Shown here in pieces: positions 1 through 9,339 of a DNA stretch of 64,000 bases. Position 1 is the stretch's first letter, and every line of letters begins with the position of its first letter. The DNA is from an uncultured Flavobacteriales bacterium (GTDB taxonomy: Bacteria; Bacteroidota; Bacteroidia; Flavobacteriales_D; Parvicellaceae), in assembly GCA_943788755.1 (NCBI GenBank), contig CALSRM010000003.1, positions 1,736,001 through 1,800,000 of the forward strand, written 5' to 3'. Both the position numbers and the translations under genes were made by a program. Under the pieces are notes generated by a model. The model worked only from the letters and a program-made list of their open reading frames with translations. It was not told where the DNA came from and did not search any database.

Positions 1-1
1 G

Positions 2-484
2 GATGCGAATTATTATGCTGCCATGATTCAATTGGGTTGGATTTATGCACAGCAGGAAAGTGATTTAGCGATTACGTATTATGATGCGGCATTGGAAATT
101 TACCCAGAGAGTATGGAAGCTATTCGAAACAAGGGTTTATATCTACATTTTGCGAATAAGCCACTGGAAGCTAGGATTTATTTTTACAAGATGTTGGAAA
201 TTGATTCTACTTTTGAGGAAGCATATTTCAATATTGGAAACACGTATGTTGGAATTTATCGAGATCATATGTTACAGTATACTAAAGATACAATCGTCGA
301 GAAAGCACTAGAAAATTTTCAGAAAGCAGTTGATATAAACCCTAGATATGTTCAAGCTTGGTATAACCTGGGTCTTGGAAATGAAATCAAAGGTGATAAA
401 CAAACTGCTAGAGAGGTTTATAATTATATTCTTTCAATTGAAACGAATTATGAACCAGCTATTGAGGGCTTGAATAGGTTATGA
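2..484 (+). CDS. TPR-repeat protein, 5' end outside window
   Basis: The frame is open to the window edge, upstream of the first ATG at 23, so the N-terminus is missing. The visible part consists of tetratricopeptide helices, with TPR-like motifs such as 'AYFNIGNTYVGI' and 'AWYNLGLGNEIKGD' and regularly spaced small residues, Tyr and terminal Pro. TPR arrays bind protein partners; the target cannot be told. The stop overlaps the start of the next gene (ATGA at 481-484), so the two are probably translated together. Confidence is high for the TPR fold and low for any function. Confidence 0.85.
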   Translation, partial: DANYYAAMIQLGWIYAQQESDLAITYYDAALEIYPESMEAIRNKGLYLHFANKPLEARIYFYKMLEIDSTFEEAYFNIGNTYVGIYRDHMLQYTKDTIVEKALENFQKAVDINPRYVQAWYNLGLGNEIKGDKQTAREVYNYILSIETNYEPAIEGLNRL

Positions 485-1284
485 AGCTTGTTGTAAAGAT
501 AGGGAAGTGGCTATTGATATTGGTTGTTGTGCTTTACATTTCAGCATGTTCATATTTGTATTTTCAGCAGGAAAGTATCCTATTTCACCCTACTAAATTA
601 AGTGCAGATTATCAATTTGATTTTGCTGTTGATTTTGAAGAAAAAGTTATAGTTGGCCAGGATGGAACGAAATTAAGTGGAGTATTGTTTAAAGCGGATA
701 AATCGAAAGGACTTGTTTTTTACTTGCATGGCAATGCTGGTGACATTACAAGATGTGAAAAGGATGCTTATGTTTATACCAAATTAGGTTATGATTGTTT
801 CGTGTTAGATTATAGAGGTTTTGGTAAGAGTGAGGGCAAAATTATTAGTCAAAATCAATTTTATACTGATGTAGAAATAGCATATGATAGTCTTTGTGAG
901 CATTACAACGAAAGCGATATCATTATTTTAGGCTATTCGATAGGTACGGGTCCTGCGGCTATGCTTGCTTCTGAATCTAATGCAAATCACTTGATTCTTC
1001 TAGCGCCATATTACAGTATGGTTGATATGATGAATAATCAATACCCCTTCATACCGAGTTACTTTTTAGAGTATAAGTTAAAAACGTATGAGTTCATTCC
1101 AAAAGTAAAATCCCCAATTTCTATTTTCCATGGAGATACTGATGAAATTATTTATTATGGGGCATCTGTTAAATTAAAAGAACACTTTAATAGCAAAGAT
1201 GAGTTAATTACACTTCCCGGACAAACCCATGTAGGAATGAATCAGAATCCAATTTTCGTTGAGTGGTTGAGAAATAAATTTTAG
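481..1284 (+). CDS. Membrane-anchored alpha/beta hydrolase
   Basis: A 267-residue serine hydrolase. A hydrophobic N-terminus is followed by a possible lipobox (ISAC, Cys23), so it is likely tethered to a membrane. The fold is shown by HGNAGD (residues 83-88, oxyanion region), GYSIGTG with nucleophile Ser153, an acid in HGDTDE (Asp219 or Asp221) and His250 in QTHVGMN. It resembles the BEM46/ABHD13-like family of bacterial hydrolases; the substrate is unknown. It is coupled to the upstream TPR gene by a 4-base overlap and converges on the ABC permease gene 1 base downstream. Confidence 0.88.
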   Translation: MKLVVKIGKWLLILVVVLYISACSYLYFQQESILFHPTKLSADYQFDFAVDFEEKVIVGQDGTKLSGVLFKADKSKGLVFYLHGNAGDITRCEKDAYVYTKLGYDCFVLDYRGFGKSEGKIISQNQFYTDVEIAYDSLCEHYNESDIIILGYSIGTGPAAMLASESNANHLILLAPYYSMVDMMNNQYPFIPSYFLEYKLKTYEFIPKVKSPISIFHGDTDEIIYYGASVKLKEHFNSKDELITLPGQTHVGMNQNPIFVEWLRNKF

Positions 1285-1285
1285 A

Positions 1286-2119
1286 TTAAAGGTCTCTTTT
1301 CTTTAATATCAAATTGGATAAAAACACAAATATTGCAATGTACATTGTTGCTACAACTGTTCTTATTGGCTGAGAAATAATCAGGTTTACTTGTTCCATT
1401 CCTTTTGACCGTGCCGCAGGATCAGGGTTAGATTGAACCATATCCGTTAACCATTGAAGTGGGAATGGTGTCAATTCAGAAATTGAATTAATTGGAAAAA
1501 ACTGAACAATAGAATTATCTCCTATAGTTAATGATATTGTCATAGAGATTAATGGGTTTACAACTATAATAGCAAGTGTGAAAATTATAATTGATAAAGC
1601 CGTTTTCCTTAATAGAATTGAAAAAAGAAAGGCAAGTGTAAAATAACCAATGGTTTGAATAAAATAAATTCCTACGTAATATATATCATTAAGCATATTA
1701 CCTACATCCGAAAAAATAAATCCAAATACTGTTCCTAGCAAAAATGTATATAGAGTAGCCGCCATGGCTAATGCTATAAGAAATAAGAATTTTGAAGCTA
1801 TAACTTGTTGCTTACTTAAGCCATCTATGACGTTTTGTTTAAATGTCCGATAATTAAAATCGTTGCAAATAATTAAAACAATTAAAATACCAAGAAGTAG
1901 ATTAAACCAACTTGCAACCCAGGTTACACCATTCCATACAACAGGGAATTTAAAAACTGAAGATCCTTCCCAATACATAGGTGTTCCTTCTTGTCCGAAA
2001 TGGAATGCGGAAATGCCCCAAATAATTAATGGGATTAGAGTAGCGTAAATGATAAGCATTACCCAAAAAGTAGTGTAATTCTTTACTTTACTATATTCTA
2101 TGCCTAATAGGTGTAGCAT
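1286..2119 (-). CDS. ABC-2 type transporter permease
   Basis: A 277-residue integral membrane protein with about six hydrophobic spans. The first begins near residue 18 and the last is close to the C-terminal 'LILKKRDL'. The layout matches ABC-2 permeases that pair with a separate ATPase. Its ATG shares one base with the TAA of the upstream ATPase gene, so the pair is a translationally coupled exporter operon. Substrate not recognisable; relatives include bacitracin/lantibiotic self-protection and Na+ export systems, but I see nothing that selects one. Confidence 0.85.
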   Translation of the reverse strand: MLHLLGIEYSKVKNYTTFWVMLIIYATLIPLIIWGISAFHFGQEGTPMYWEGSSVFKFPVVWNGVTWVASWFNLLLGILIVLIICNDFNYRTFKQNVIDGLSKQQVIASKFLFLIALAMAATLYTFLLGTVFGFIFSDVGNMLNDIYYVGIYFIQTIGYFTLAFLFSILLRKTALSIIIFTLAIIVVNPLISMTISLTIGDNSIVQFFPINSISELTPFPLQWLTDMVQSNPDPAARSKGMEQVNLIISQPIRTVVATMYIAIFVFLSNLILKKRDL

Positions 2120-3015
2120 TATTTGATAATCTCTAAGAACTGTGTCTCTAAACGCTCCGAATGAGATTTTAATTTTGATAGCACAACTCCTTTATCAAAG
2201 AAATATTGATTTAACATTTCTGTGGTCATTTCTTTAGATACCTTAATTGTTATTTCAGTGTCAGTAGATTTAGAAATCTCCATTTGAGAATTTTCATCGA
2301 TTACTGTTTTTATTAAAGCCATATCATTGGCAGCTATAATCACAAAATTATCACCACCAATTATCTCTTCTATTGTCCCTTGTCTAATTAAATCACCAAA
2401 TTTGAGAATAGCAACATGCGTACATACTTTTTCTATTTCATCTAAAATATGTGAAGCAATAATAATTGTCTTGCCCTCTTTTGATATTTTAATGATCAAT
2501 TCTCGTATTTCGGCTATTCCTTGCGGGTCTAAACCGTTTGTAGGTTCATCTAAAACCAAAACCTCAGGGTCGTTTAACAACGCGCCAGCAATAGCCAGCC
2601 GTTGTTTCATTCCCAATGAGTAAGTCTTAAAATTCGATTTTCTTCTATTGTATAAATTAACGACCTTTAAAACCGATTCAATTCTATCAATTGGATTGTC
2701 TGTTTTTTTAATTTTTGCAATAATTTTCAAATTTTGAATGGCTGTTAAGTATGGATAGAAATTAGGTGTTTCTAATAATGCGCCAATTCTTAATCTATTT
2801 TCAGCTGTATCTCCATTTCCAAACCAAGAATAACTACCCGCAGATTGTCTTAAAACTCCTAATAAAATACCAAGAGTGGTTGTTTTACCACTCCCGTTTG
2901 GTCCAAGCAGACCAAAGACAGTTCCTTTTTCTACTTTTAAACTAAGATTGTTTAAAGCAAGTACATCTTTATACTTTTTGGATAATTTGTTTATTTCCAG
3001 TATTGTAGTAATCAA
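2119..3015 (-). CDS. ABC transporter ATP-binding protein
   Basis: A 298-residue ATPase with all nucleotide-binding motifs: Walker A GPNGSGKTT (38-46), signature SLGMKQR (133-139), Walker B LVLDEPT (153-159) and H-loop His189. About 85 residues follow the ATPase core, as in CcmA/NatA/BcrA-like subunits of ABC-2 exporters. It is followed directly by its permease (TAATG junction). The gene lies downstream of the rplT terminator, so it should have its own promoter. Confidence 0.9.
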   Translation of the reverse strand: MITTILEINKLSKKYKDVLALNNLSLKVEKGTVFGLLGPNGSGKTTTLGILLGVLRQSAGSYSWFGNGDTAENRLRIGALLETPNFYPYLTAIQNLKIIAKIKKTDNPIDRIESVLKVVNLYNRRKSNFKTYSLGMKQRLAIAGALLNDPEVLVLDEPTNGLDPQGIAEIRELIIKISKEGKTIIIASHILDEIEKVCTHVAILKFGDLIRQGTIEEIIGGDNFVIIAANDMALIKTVIDENSQMEISKSTDTEITIKVSKEMTTEMLNQYFFDKGVVLSKLKSHSERLETQFLEIIK

Positions 3016-3063
3016 TTTCTCTTAAGTTTTGGTCTAAATTAACACTAAAATAAGATAACCAGC

Positions 3064-3100
3064 AAAAAAAAAGGAGAAACAAACGTTTCTCCTTTTTTTT
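3064..3100 (-). terminator. Rho-independent terminator after rplT
   Basis: The stem ggagaaac/gtttctcc with a 4-base loop is flanked by an A-run and a T-run. It works in either direction on paper, but the position (20 bases past the rplT stop) makes it the end of the thrS-infC-rpmI-rplT operon. Confidence 0.85.
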
Positions 3101-3120
3101 AATAAGTAATAACAAAGTAT

Positions 3121-3465
3121 TTATTTTACTTTATCGACAACAGCTTTAAAAGCATCAGGGTGATTCATTGCTAAATCTGCTAATACTTTTCTGTTTAATG
3201 AAATTCCATTTTTATTCACTTTTCCAATGAATTCAGAATAACTCATTCCGTACTCTCTTGCACCTGCGTTAATTCTTGTAATCCATAATGAACGGAAATT
3301 TCTTTTGTTTTGCTTTCTGTCTCTATAAGCAAAAGTAAGTCCTCTATCAACCGCATTTTTAGCAACTGTGTGAACGTTTTTTCTTCTTCCAAAGTATCCT
3401 TTGGCTTGTTTTAATATCTTTTTTCTTCGGGCCTTTGCGGCTACGCTGTTTACTGATCTTGGCAT
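3121..3465 (-). CDS. rplT: 50S ribosomal protein L20
   Basis: 114 residues, normal family length. A very basic N-terminus starting [16 protein letters not shown] precedes the globular C-terminal part (SRKVLADLA-like helix). L20 binds 23S rRNA early in 50S assembly and in other bacteria represses its own operon through the infC-rpmI leader. It is the last gene of the operon, 99 bases after rpmI, with a strong terminator downstream. Confidence 0.98.
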   Translation of the reverse strand: MPRSVNSVAAKARRKKILKQAKGYFGRRKNVHTVAKNAVDRGLTFAYRDRKQNKRNFRSLWITRINAGAREYGMSYSEFIGKVNKNGISLNRKVLADLAMNHPDAFKAVVDKVK

Positions 3466-3564
3466 TTTTCTAGTTTTTTAATAATTAGTGGCTGTTTAAG
3501 CTCTCCTTGTTTTTTTACTAATTACTTGGTTAAACATTTAATTAATTAAACCGACTTAGTGTTT

Positions 3565-3759
3565 CTAAGCACAAAGCTGCGTCTTTATGTGAGCTACATC
3601 TGATTTATGAACCAATCCTGATTTTGTTAGATTTCTCTTACGTTTTTTAGATTTTTTCGTCAAGATGTGACTTTTAAAAGCGTGCTTTCTTTTGATTTTT
3701 CCAGAGCCCGTCAATTTAAAACGTTTCTTGGCACTAGACTTAGTTTTCATTTTTGGCAT
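3565..3759 (-). CDS. rpmI: 50S ribosomal protein L35
   Basis: 64 residues, rich in Lys/Arg, starting [20 protein letters not shown], the usual L35 opening. It lies 36 bases after infC and 99 bases before rplT, the standard infC-rpmI-rplT order. The spacer between rpmI and rplT (3466-3564) is long enough to hold a regulatory structure, but I did not identify one. Confidence 0.98.
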   Translation of the reverse strand: MPKMKTKSSAKKRFKLTGSGKIKRKHAFKSHILTKKSKKRKRNLTKSGLVHKSDVAHIKTQLCA

Positions 3760-3795
3760 TTTGCTTCTTTTTTATATGGTTATTACTTACTTATT

Positions 3796-4344
3796 CTATT
3801 TTTTCTTTGGATTGATCATCATAATCATTCTTTTACCCATTAGCTGAGGCATTTGCTCTACTACACCTAGATCATCAATTTCTTGGGCTAACTTTAATAA
3901 TAAAATTTCACCTCTATCTTTAAATACGATTGTTCTTCCTTTAAAGAAAACATATGCCTTTACTTTAGCTCCTTCTGAAAGGAAAGCTCTAGCATGTTTT
4001 AATTTAAAATCAAAATCATGCGCATCAGTATTAGGGCCATAACGGATTTCCTTAACAACAACTTTACTCTGATTCTTTTTCAGTTCCTTATCTTTTCGTT
4101 TTTGTTCGTAAAGAAACTTTTTGTAATCTATTATTTTACAAACAGGAGGAACTGCTTTAGGCGATATCTCAACCAAATCCAAATCTTGGGCAGTTGCTAA
4201 TTCAAGTGCTTCTGCAATCGGATAAACTGCAGATTCAATTCCATCTCCTACAACACGAACTTCTCTTGAAAGAATTTTTTCGTTTATTTTGTGAGCGTCC
4301 TCTTTAAAGACTCTTCTCCCTCTGTTATTTCTTTTAGGTTTAAT
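3796..4344 (-). CDS. infC: Translation initiation factor IF-3, ATT start
   Basis: The frame encodes a full IF3: N-domain ([18 protein letters not shown], then the LDLVEISP linker region) and C-domain ending [12 protein letters not shown]. The first ATG/GTG/TTG in frame is the TTG at 4182, which would delete the N-domain. The in-frame upstream stop is TAA at 4357-4359, and between it and the N-domain the only near-cognate initiator is ATT at 4342-4344, giving 182 residues ([11 protein letters not shown]...). IF3 discriminates against AUU, and infC of E. coli uses AUU for self-control. The gene is 34 bases downstream of thrS, in one operon. Confidence 0.92.
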   Translation of the reverse strand: MKPKRNNRGRRVFKEDAHKINEKILSREVRVVGDGIESAVYPIAEALELATAQDLDLVEISPKAVPPVCKIIDYKKFLYEQKRKDKELKKNQSKVVVKEIRYGPNTDAHDFDFKLKHARAFLSEGAKVKAYVFFKGRTIVFKDRGEILLLKLAQEIDDLGVVEQMPQLMGKRMIMMINPKKK

Positions 4345-4378
4345 AGTACTAAATGTTTAATTATACTTACTTCAAAAA

Positions 4379-6325
4379 TTATTCAGCTAACTGAACTAAT
4401 TTTTCATTTATTTCATTTTCAACGATTTCAGCAAACTCTTCTAACGAAAATACACCTAAATCACCCGCTCCTTGTTTTCTAACTGAAACCTTTTTTTCGT
4501 TCATCTCATTCTCTCCAACAATCAACATATACGGTATTTTCAGCATTTCAGCATCCCGTATTTTTTTGCCGATTTTCTCGTACCTTTCGTCAACAAGTCC
4601 GCGAATATCGTAATTATTTAACGAATTAAAAACTTCCTTTGCATAATCATTGTATTTCTCACTGATTGGAAGGACTGTAACCTGCTCGGGATTTAACCAC
4701 AAAGGAAACTTTCCAGCAGTGTGTTCAATCAATACAGCAATAAATCTTTCAAGTGAGCCGAAAGGAGCTCTGTGTATCATTACTGGCCTATGTTTTTGGT
4801 TGTCAGAACCAACGTATTCTAATTCAAAACGCTCAGGTAAATTGTAATCAACTTGTATGGTGCCTAGTTGCCAGCTTCTACATAAAGCATCTTTTACCAT
4901 AAAGTCAAGCTTTGGTCCATAGAATGCTGCTTCACCATATTCTACAACGGTGTTTAGTCCCATTTCCTCAGAAGCCTTAATTATTGAAGCTTCAGCCTTT
5001 TCCCAGTTTTCATCACTTCCAATGTACTTTTCATTATTATTAGGATCTCTTAATGAAATTTGTGCTGTGTAGTCATCAAAATCAAGCGCATTAAATGTAT
5101 ACATTACCAACTCAATCACTTTTTTAAATTCCTCTTCAACTTGGTCAGGACGACAAAATATATGTGCATCATCTTGTGTAAATCCCCTAACACGAGTTAA
5201 TCCGTGAAGTTCTCCACTTTGTTCATAGCGATATACTGTACCAAATTCCGCTAGTCGTAAAGGTAAATCTTTATACGATTTAGGAGAAGTTTTATAAATT
5301 TCACAATGATGCGGGCAGTTCATTGGTTTTAATAAAAATTCTTCGTTTTCATGCGGTGTTTTTATTGATTGAAAACTATCTTCTCCATACTTTTCATAAT
5401 GTCCAGAACAGACATACAAATCTTTATGGCCAATATGCGGAGTAACAACTGGTGAATAACCTGATTTAACTTGCGCTTCTTTCATGAAATTGATCAAACG
5501 TTCTCTTAAAGCTGCTCCTTTAGGTAACCATAAAGGTAACCCCATGCCAACCCGCTGCGAGAATGCAAATAGCTCTAGTTCTTTTCCTAATTTTCTATGA
5601 TCTCTCTTTTTTGCTTCTTCAAGCATTTCAAGATGAGCAATTAACTCTTTGTTTTTTTGAAATGTAATACCATAAATACGCGTCAATTGCTTTCTGTTTT
5701 CATCACCACGCCAGTAGGCTCCAGCAATGGAAAGTAACTTAACAGCTTTTATGTATCCAGTATTTGGAATATGCGGTCCTCTGCACAAATCAGTAAAGCC
5801 ACCTTGCGTATAAAATGTGATTGTACCATCTTCTAATCCTTCAAGTAGCTCAAGTTTGTATTCGTCGTCTTTTTCTGTAAAATATTTTATCGCATCAGCT
5901 TTAGAAATCTCTTTTCGAATGTACGCACTTTTAGTACGGGCAAGTTCGATTATTTTTTCCTCAATTTTTTTTAAGTCACTATCGTGAAATTCATAATCCA
6001 TGAAATCGACGTCATAATAAAAACCGTTCTCTATATTTGGTCCAATGGCTAGTTTTACGCCAGGATAATGAAACTCAATAGCCTCCGCCATAAGATGAGC
6101 GGAACTGTGCCACATTGTACCTTTCCCTTCTTTATCTTTAAACGATAAAAGGCTAACCGAAGAGTCTTCAGTAAGTGGTCGGGTCAAATCCCAAACTTCT
6201 CCGTTTACTTTTGCCGCAAGGACATTTCTGGCTAATCCTTCGCTAATACTTTTTGCAACATCCCATGAAGTTGTTCCACTTTCATATTCTCTTAAACTAT
6301 TGTCCGGTAACGTTACTTTTATCAT
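4379..6325 (-). CDS. thrS: Threonine--tRNA ligase
   Basis: 648 residues, the full bacterial length. TGS domain (about 1-63); editing domain with HSSAH (73-77) and LCRGPH (180-185); class II core with motif 2 region '[16 protein letters not shown]' and motif 3 '[11 protein letters not shown]'. Zinc ligands visible are Cys337 (KPMNCPHH) and His388 (QDDAH), with the third His in the motif 3 region. The C-terminal anticodon domain follows. First gene of the thrS-infC-rpmI-rplT operon, with a TAnnTTTG box just upstream. Confidence 0.98.
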   Translation of the reverse strand: MIKVTLPDNSLREYESGTTSWDVAKSISEGLARNVLAAKVNGEVWDLTRPLTEDSSVSLLSFKDKEGKGTMWHSSAHLMAEAIEFHYPGVKLAIGPNIENGFYYDVDFMDYEFHDSDLKKIEEKIIELARTKSAYIRKEISKADAIKYFTEKDDEYKLELLEGLEDGTITFYTQGGFTDLCRGPHIPNTGYIKAVKLLSIAGAYWRGDENRKQLTRIYGITFQKNKELIAHLEMLEEAKKRDHRKLGKELELFAFSQRVGMGLPLWLPKGAALRERLINFMKEAQVKSGYSPVVTPHIGHKDLYVCSGHYEKYGEDSFQSIKTPHENEEFLLKPMNCPHHCEIYKTSPKSYKDLPLRLAEFGTVYRYEQSGELHGLTRVRGFTQDDAHIFCRPDQVEEEFKKVIELVMYTFNALDFDDYTAQISLRDPNNNEKYIGSDENWEKAEASIIKASEEMGLNTVVEYGEAAFYGPKLDFMVKDALCRSWQLGTIQVDYNLPERFELEYVGSDNQKHRPVMIHRAPFGSLERFIAVLIEHTAGKFPLWLNPEQVTVLPISEKYNDYAKEVFNSLNNYDIRGLVDERYEKIGKKIRDAEMLKIPYMLIVGENEMNEKKVSVRKQGAGDLGVFSLEEFAEIVENEINEKLVQLAE

Positions 6326-6343
6326 TTCAAAAAATTAAGTCTG

Positions 6344-6351
6344 CAAATGTA
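6344..6351 (-). promoter_or_regulatory. thrS promoter, -7 box
   Basis: On the minus strand this reads TACATTTG, a perfect match to the Bacteroidota -7 consensus TAnnTTTG, 18 bases before the thrS start codon. No clear -33 TTTG is seen at 19-23 bases further up. Confidence 0.6.
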
Positions 6352-6471
6352 AAAATATTGAGCAGAAATTCTCTCGATTTTGCTATTGAATTCATTGATT
6401 TATTGAGATTACAATGTTAAAAGGTAATTGTTTTCCATATTGTTGTTTCTTTGTTCTTTAATAGTGAAGCA

Positions 6472-6894
6472 ATGGATATACTAGATATATATAATAAATA
6501 CAACAATTTTGGTCGTTTCTTCGATATGGATCATAAGGTAGTTGCACCTGGTCATATTGAGTACAATATGGTCGTAACAGCGTCTCATTTAGCTACACCT
6601 ACTGCTATGCATGGAGGCGCAATGGCTGGATTTATGGATGGTGTTTTGGGGGTTGCTGCTCTATCTGCTGTGGAAGCTGAAAATAAAGTTGTTTCCACTA
6701 TCGAGTTTAAAATTAACTATTTATCAGCTGTATTTCTTGGAGATGAATTGAAAGGTGTTGGTATAGTGCTTCGGAAAGGAAAACGGATATTACTTGCTGA
6801 AGGTAAAATATACAATCAAAAAAACGAGCTTGTTGCAACAGCGACAGGAACCTTCAATGCATATTCATTTGAAAAGAGTGATATGTTTGAATGA
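6472..6894 (+). CDS. Hotdog-fold thioesterase, PaaI-like
   Basis: 140 residues from ATG 6472; an in-frame TTG at 6451 gives seven extra residues but is less likely. The PaaI-type motif 'HGGAMAGFMDGVLG' carries the active-site HGG and downstream acid. Later strands include 'STIEFKINYLSAV' and 'GKIYNQKNELVATATGTF', typical of acyl-CoA thioesterases. Such proteins hydrolyse acyl- or phenylacetyl-CoA esters; the substrate here is unknown. The small gene at 6910 follows after 15 bases and is probably co-transcribed. Confidence 0.85.
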   Translation: MDILDIYNKYNNFGRFFDMDHKVVAPGHIEYNMVVTASHLATPTAMHGGAMAGFMDGVLGVAALSAVEAENKVVSTIEFKINYLSAVFLGDELKGVGIVLRKGKRILLAEGKIYNQKNELVATATGTFNAYSFEKSDMFE

Positions 6895-6909
6895 TTAAAA
6901 AAAAGACTT

Positions 6910-7077
6910 ATGAAATACGATGTAGAGAAAGAAGTTTACGATGAAATTGCGAAAGTCATAAACAGTGAGAAGAGCCCGGTAGGAATTGATGCTAAAAAAA
7001 CACATATTCTTATATTGAACAAACTCCAGGAGATTACCGAGAGATTAGACTTGATAGAGGCAAAATTAATAAAGTAA
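6910..7077 (+). CDS. Small conserved-looking protein, 55 aa
   Basis: ATG 6910 to TAA 7075-7077. The product starts MKYDVEKEVYDEIAKVI and ends in an amphipathic helix (LQEITERLDLIEAKLIK), suggesting a small helical or coiled-coil protein. Codon use looks coding, and the gene fits neatly between the thioesterase and the converging monooxygenase gene. I recall similar short proteins in Flavobacteriales but know no function. Confidence 0.7.
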   Translation: MKYDVEKEVYDEIAKVINSEKSPVGIDAKKTHILILNKLQEITERLDLIEAKLIK

Positions 7078-7081
7078 TTTA

Positions 7082-7372
7082 TTAGCTAAATAATCCATCT
7101 ACACTCCATGCCTCAGGTGGAGCGCAAAAGCAAGCTTTGGTTTTTTTCCAAACACCGCCGAAAAGTTCTGATTTTCGGTATTTTTCAATATATTCTTCCC
7201 CTTCCCATTTACTATACGTAAAAAATACATTGTCGTATTTTTTGTCTTGAAGAAGTTCAACATGCAAACAACCTTCAAAGCCTCTAATATGCTCTTTGTT
7301 AGTAATGAAAATCGATTTGAATTCTTCTTTCTCAGAAGGAGAAATGGTAAGTTTAACTATTCGAGTAATCAT
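7082..7372 (-). CDS. Antibiotic biosynthesis monooxygenase (ABM)-like protein
   Basis: 96 residues from ATG 7372 (MITRIVKLTI); a TTG three codons upstream is possible. Single ABM ferredoxin-like domain: an N-terminal strand, 'GFEGCLHVELLQDK', 'NVFFTYSKWEGEEY' and a helix 'KYRKSELFGGVWKKTKACF'. Family members act on quinols or simply bind small aromatics; many have no known substrate. The start overlaps the end of the upstream SAM hydrolase gene by 20 bases, so the two are co-transcribed. Confidence 0.85.
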   Translation of the reverse strand: MITRIVKLTISPSEKEEFKSIFITNKEHIRGFEGCLHVELLQDKKYDNVFFTYSKWEGEEYIEKYRKSELFGGVWKKTKACFCAPPEAWSVDGLFS

Positions 7373-8204
7373 GGTCGTCAATTAGGTTTTGTATTTTATT
7401 ATCTGCTTCTTTGAATTCAATGGTAATAGTATCATTTATTTTTAATCCAAAAAGCTTGTTGGCACCACCTCCGGAACCTTCGACTCCTTTGTTGATAGCA
7501 ATTTCCAAGTTACCTGAGCTGCTAAAAATTGCAATTTTCTCACCTTCTGGGACATCACTATATTGTTGGTGAATTTTAGTTATCATATAACCTGCACGGG
7601 TTAAATAAATCCTAAATTCTCGTCCTTTTCCGACTTCTTGAAAAATATCTTCTGAGATATTAGTTATTATATTCCCATAACAATCAATGTAAGCAACGGT
7701 TCCTTTTATCACATGATTTTCAACTGTAGCTCTAAAGAGTTGTCGTTTTTTGATTTCTGTAGTTCGTTTTCCAATAATTTCAGGAGTACCTCCTCGAGCA
7801 ATGTGACAAGCTGCTTTCGCAAATACATTTTTTGTAGGAAAACATTGCGTATTTTCTTCTTCTCGTATGGTTAGTTCAAAAATATTATCAGGTTGTTTGT
7901 CAAACAACAATGAAAAAATACCATTATCAGCTCCAATAAAGTAATGTCCAAAGTTCTCTACCAATAAATGTTTTGTATCGGAACTATTTCCTGGACTAAT
8001 ACTGATAATATGAATAGTTCCTTTTGGAAAGTCGTTGTAACAATTTTTTATTACAAACGAGGCTTGAGCAATATCGAATGAAGCGATTTGGTGGCTTATA
8101 TCAACAATATTAACATCTGATAATTCACTCAATATTGCACCTTTGACTGAGGCTACGTAGTAGTCTTTGAGGCCCATGTCAGTTGTTAATGTAATGATTT
8201 TCAT
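7353..8204 (-). CDS. SAM hydrolase / SAM hydroxide adenosyltransferase (DUF62)
   Basis: 283 residues, full length for the family related to fluorinase/chlorinase. N-terminal domain starts with TLTTDMGLKDYYVASVKG (Asp and Tyr of the SAM pocket), then 'DISHQI' and 'GADNGIFSL'. The C-terminal barrel contains 'GTVAYIDCYGNIITNI'. Known members split S-adenosylmethionine with water into adenosine and methionine. The physiological role in Bacteroidota is not clear. It forms a two-gene unit with the ABM gene and is divergent from phoH. Confidence 0.88.
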   Translation of the reverse strand: MKIITLTTDMGLKDYYVASVKGAILSELSDVNIVDISHQIASFDIAQASFVIKNCYNDFPKGTIHIISISPGNSSDTKHLLVENFGHYFIGADNGIFSLLFDKQPDNIFELTIREEENTQCFPTKNVFAKAACHIARGGTPEIIGKRTTEIKKRQLFRATVENHVIKGTVAYIDCYGNIITNISEDIFQEVGKGREFRIYLTRAGYMITKIHQQYSDVPEGEKIAIFSSSGNLEIAINKGVEGSGGGANKLFGLKINDTITIEFKEADNKIQNLIDDHDYSNS

Positions 8205-8226
8205 GCTATGTTATAAACAAACTGTT

Positions 8227-8234
8227 CAAAAGTA
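8227..8234 (-). promoter_or_regulatory. -7 box upstream of SAM hydrolase gene
   Basis: Minus-strand TACTTTTG matches TAnnTTTG, 22 bases before the start codon. No good -33 box was found. Confidence 0.45.
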
Positions 8235-8281
8235 ATGATTTCGTTGAATAAAAATAATGAAATTATAACTTTGGATTGTAT

Positions 8282-8289
8282 TACTTTTG
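8282..8289 (+). promoter_or_regulatory. -7 box upstream of phoH
   Basis: TACTTTTG matches TAnnTTTG, 23 bases before the phoH start. With the box at 8227-8234 it forms a divergent pair in a 108-base gap. Confidence 0.45.
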
Positions 8290-8312
8290 AAAGCTGAATT
8301 AAGAAAGAAATA

Positions 8313-9254
8313 TTGCACGAGAAAATTATTGAAATATCTGGTATTAATCCTCTTGAATTATTTGGGGCAAACGAAGTGAAACTTAAGTTGATTAAGTCTT
8401 TTTTTCCTAAACTTAAAGTAGTTGCACGAGGAGCTAATTTAAAAGTCTTAGGAGAAAAGGTATTACTTAGCGAGTTTTCTGAAGCAATTAACCTTTTGAT
8501 TCAACATTTTGAAAAGTACAATGATTTGACTGAGAATAATATAAAGAATGTGTTAGGAGGCAAAGGAGGTATTGTTGTTGAAAGTTCAAAAGGAGATGAT
8601 ATTATCGTTCATGGAAATAGAGGTAGGCATGTAAAAGCCCGTACGGTTAATCAAAGAAAAATGGTTGATGTGCTGGAAGAGAATGACATGCTTTTTGCTA
8701 TAGGTCCAGCAGGTACTGGAAAAACGTATACAGCTGTTGCTTTGGCAGTAAGGGCCCTAAAAAACAAAGAAGTTCGAAGAATTATTTTAACTAGACCAGC
8801 AGTAGAAGCTGGAGAGAATTTAGGTTTTTTACCAGGTGATTTAAAAGAAAAATTAGACCCTTATATGCGGCCTCTTTATGATGCATTACAAGATATGATT
8901 CCTGCTGAGAAATTAGCAGAATATCTTGAAGAGGGAGTTATTCAGATTGCTCCTCTTGCTTTTATGAGAGGTCGAACGTTGGATAAAGCTTTTGTGATTT
9001 TGGATGAAGGTCAAAATACAACAGAAGGTCAAATGAAAATGTTTCTCACGAGAATGGGGAAAACTGCCAAATTTGTAGTTACTGGAGATATAAGTCAAAT
9101 TGATTTACCAGGGCATCAAAAGTCCGGATTGAAGAAAGCAATTGAAGTTTTGGATTCCGTAAAAGGAATTGGCTTTGTGCACCTTGATGATAAAGATGTA
9201 ATAAGACATAAGTTGGTGACTAAAATAATAAATGCATTTAAAAAAGAAGAATAA
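8313..9254 (+). CDS. phoH: PhoH family ATPase
   Basis: 313 residues from a TTG start; there is no in-frame ATG before the conserved N-terminal region. An N-terminal KH-like/PhoH-specific part (about 1-100) precedes the ATPase domain: Walker A GPAGTGKTY (131-139), 'TRPAVEAGENLGFLPGD', Walker B 'FVILDEGQN' and 'TGDISQIDLPG'. The helicase-like P-loop family is often linked to RNA metabolism or ribosome maturation (next to ybeY in many bacteria). Here purC follows with its own start region. Confidence 0.95.
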   Translation: MHEKIIEISGINPLELFGANEVKLKLIKSFFPKLKVVARGANLKVLGEKVLLSEFSEAINLLIQHFEKYNDLTENNIKNVLGGKGGIVVESSKGDDIIVHGNRGRHVKARTVNQRKMVDVLEENDMLFAIGPAGTGKTYTAVALAVRALKNKEVRRIILTRPAVEAGENLGFLPGDLKEKLDPYMRPLYDALQDMIPAEKLAEYLEEGVIQIAPLAFMRGRTLDKAFVILDEGQNTTEGQMKMFLTRMGKTAKFVVTGDISQIDLPGHQKSGLKKAIEVLDSVKGIGFVHLDDKDVIRHKLVTKIINAFKKEE

Positions 9255-9339
9255 AATATTAAGTATGCTGTATTAAGTTTTGAGTTGAGAAAAACTTAAT
9301 ACTTTTTCATTGTACTTAATACAAATAAAAAACGCTATA

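Noticed and set aside
4180-4182. TTG at 4182 as start of infC
   Set aside because: It removes the whole IF3 N-domain although the upstream codons encode it in frame.
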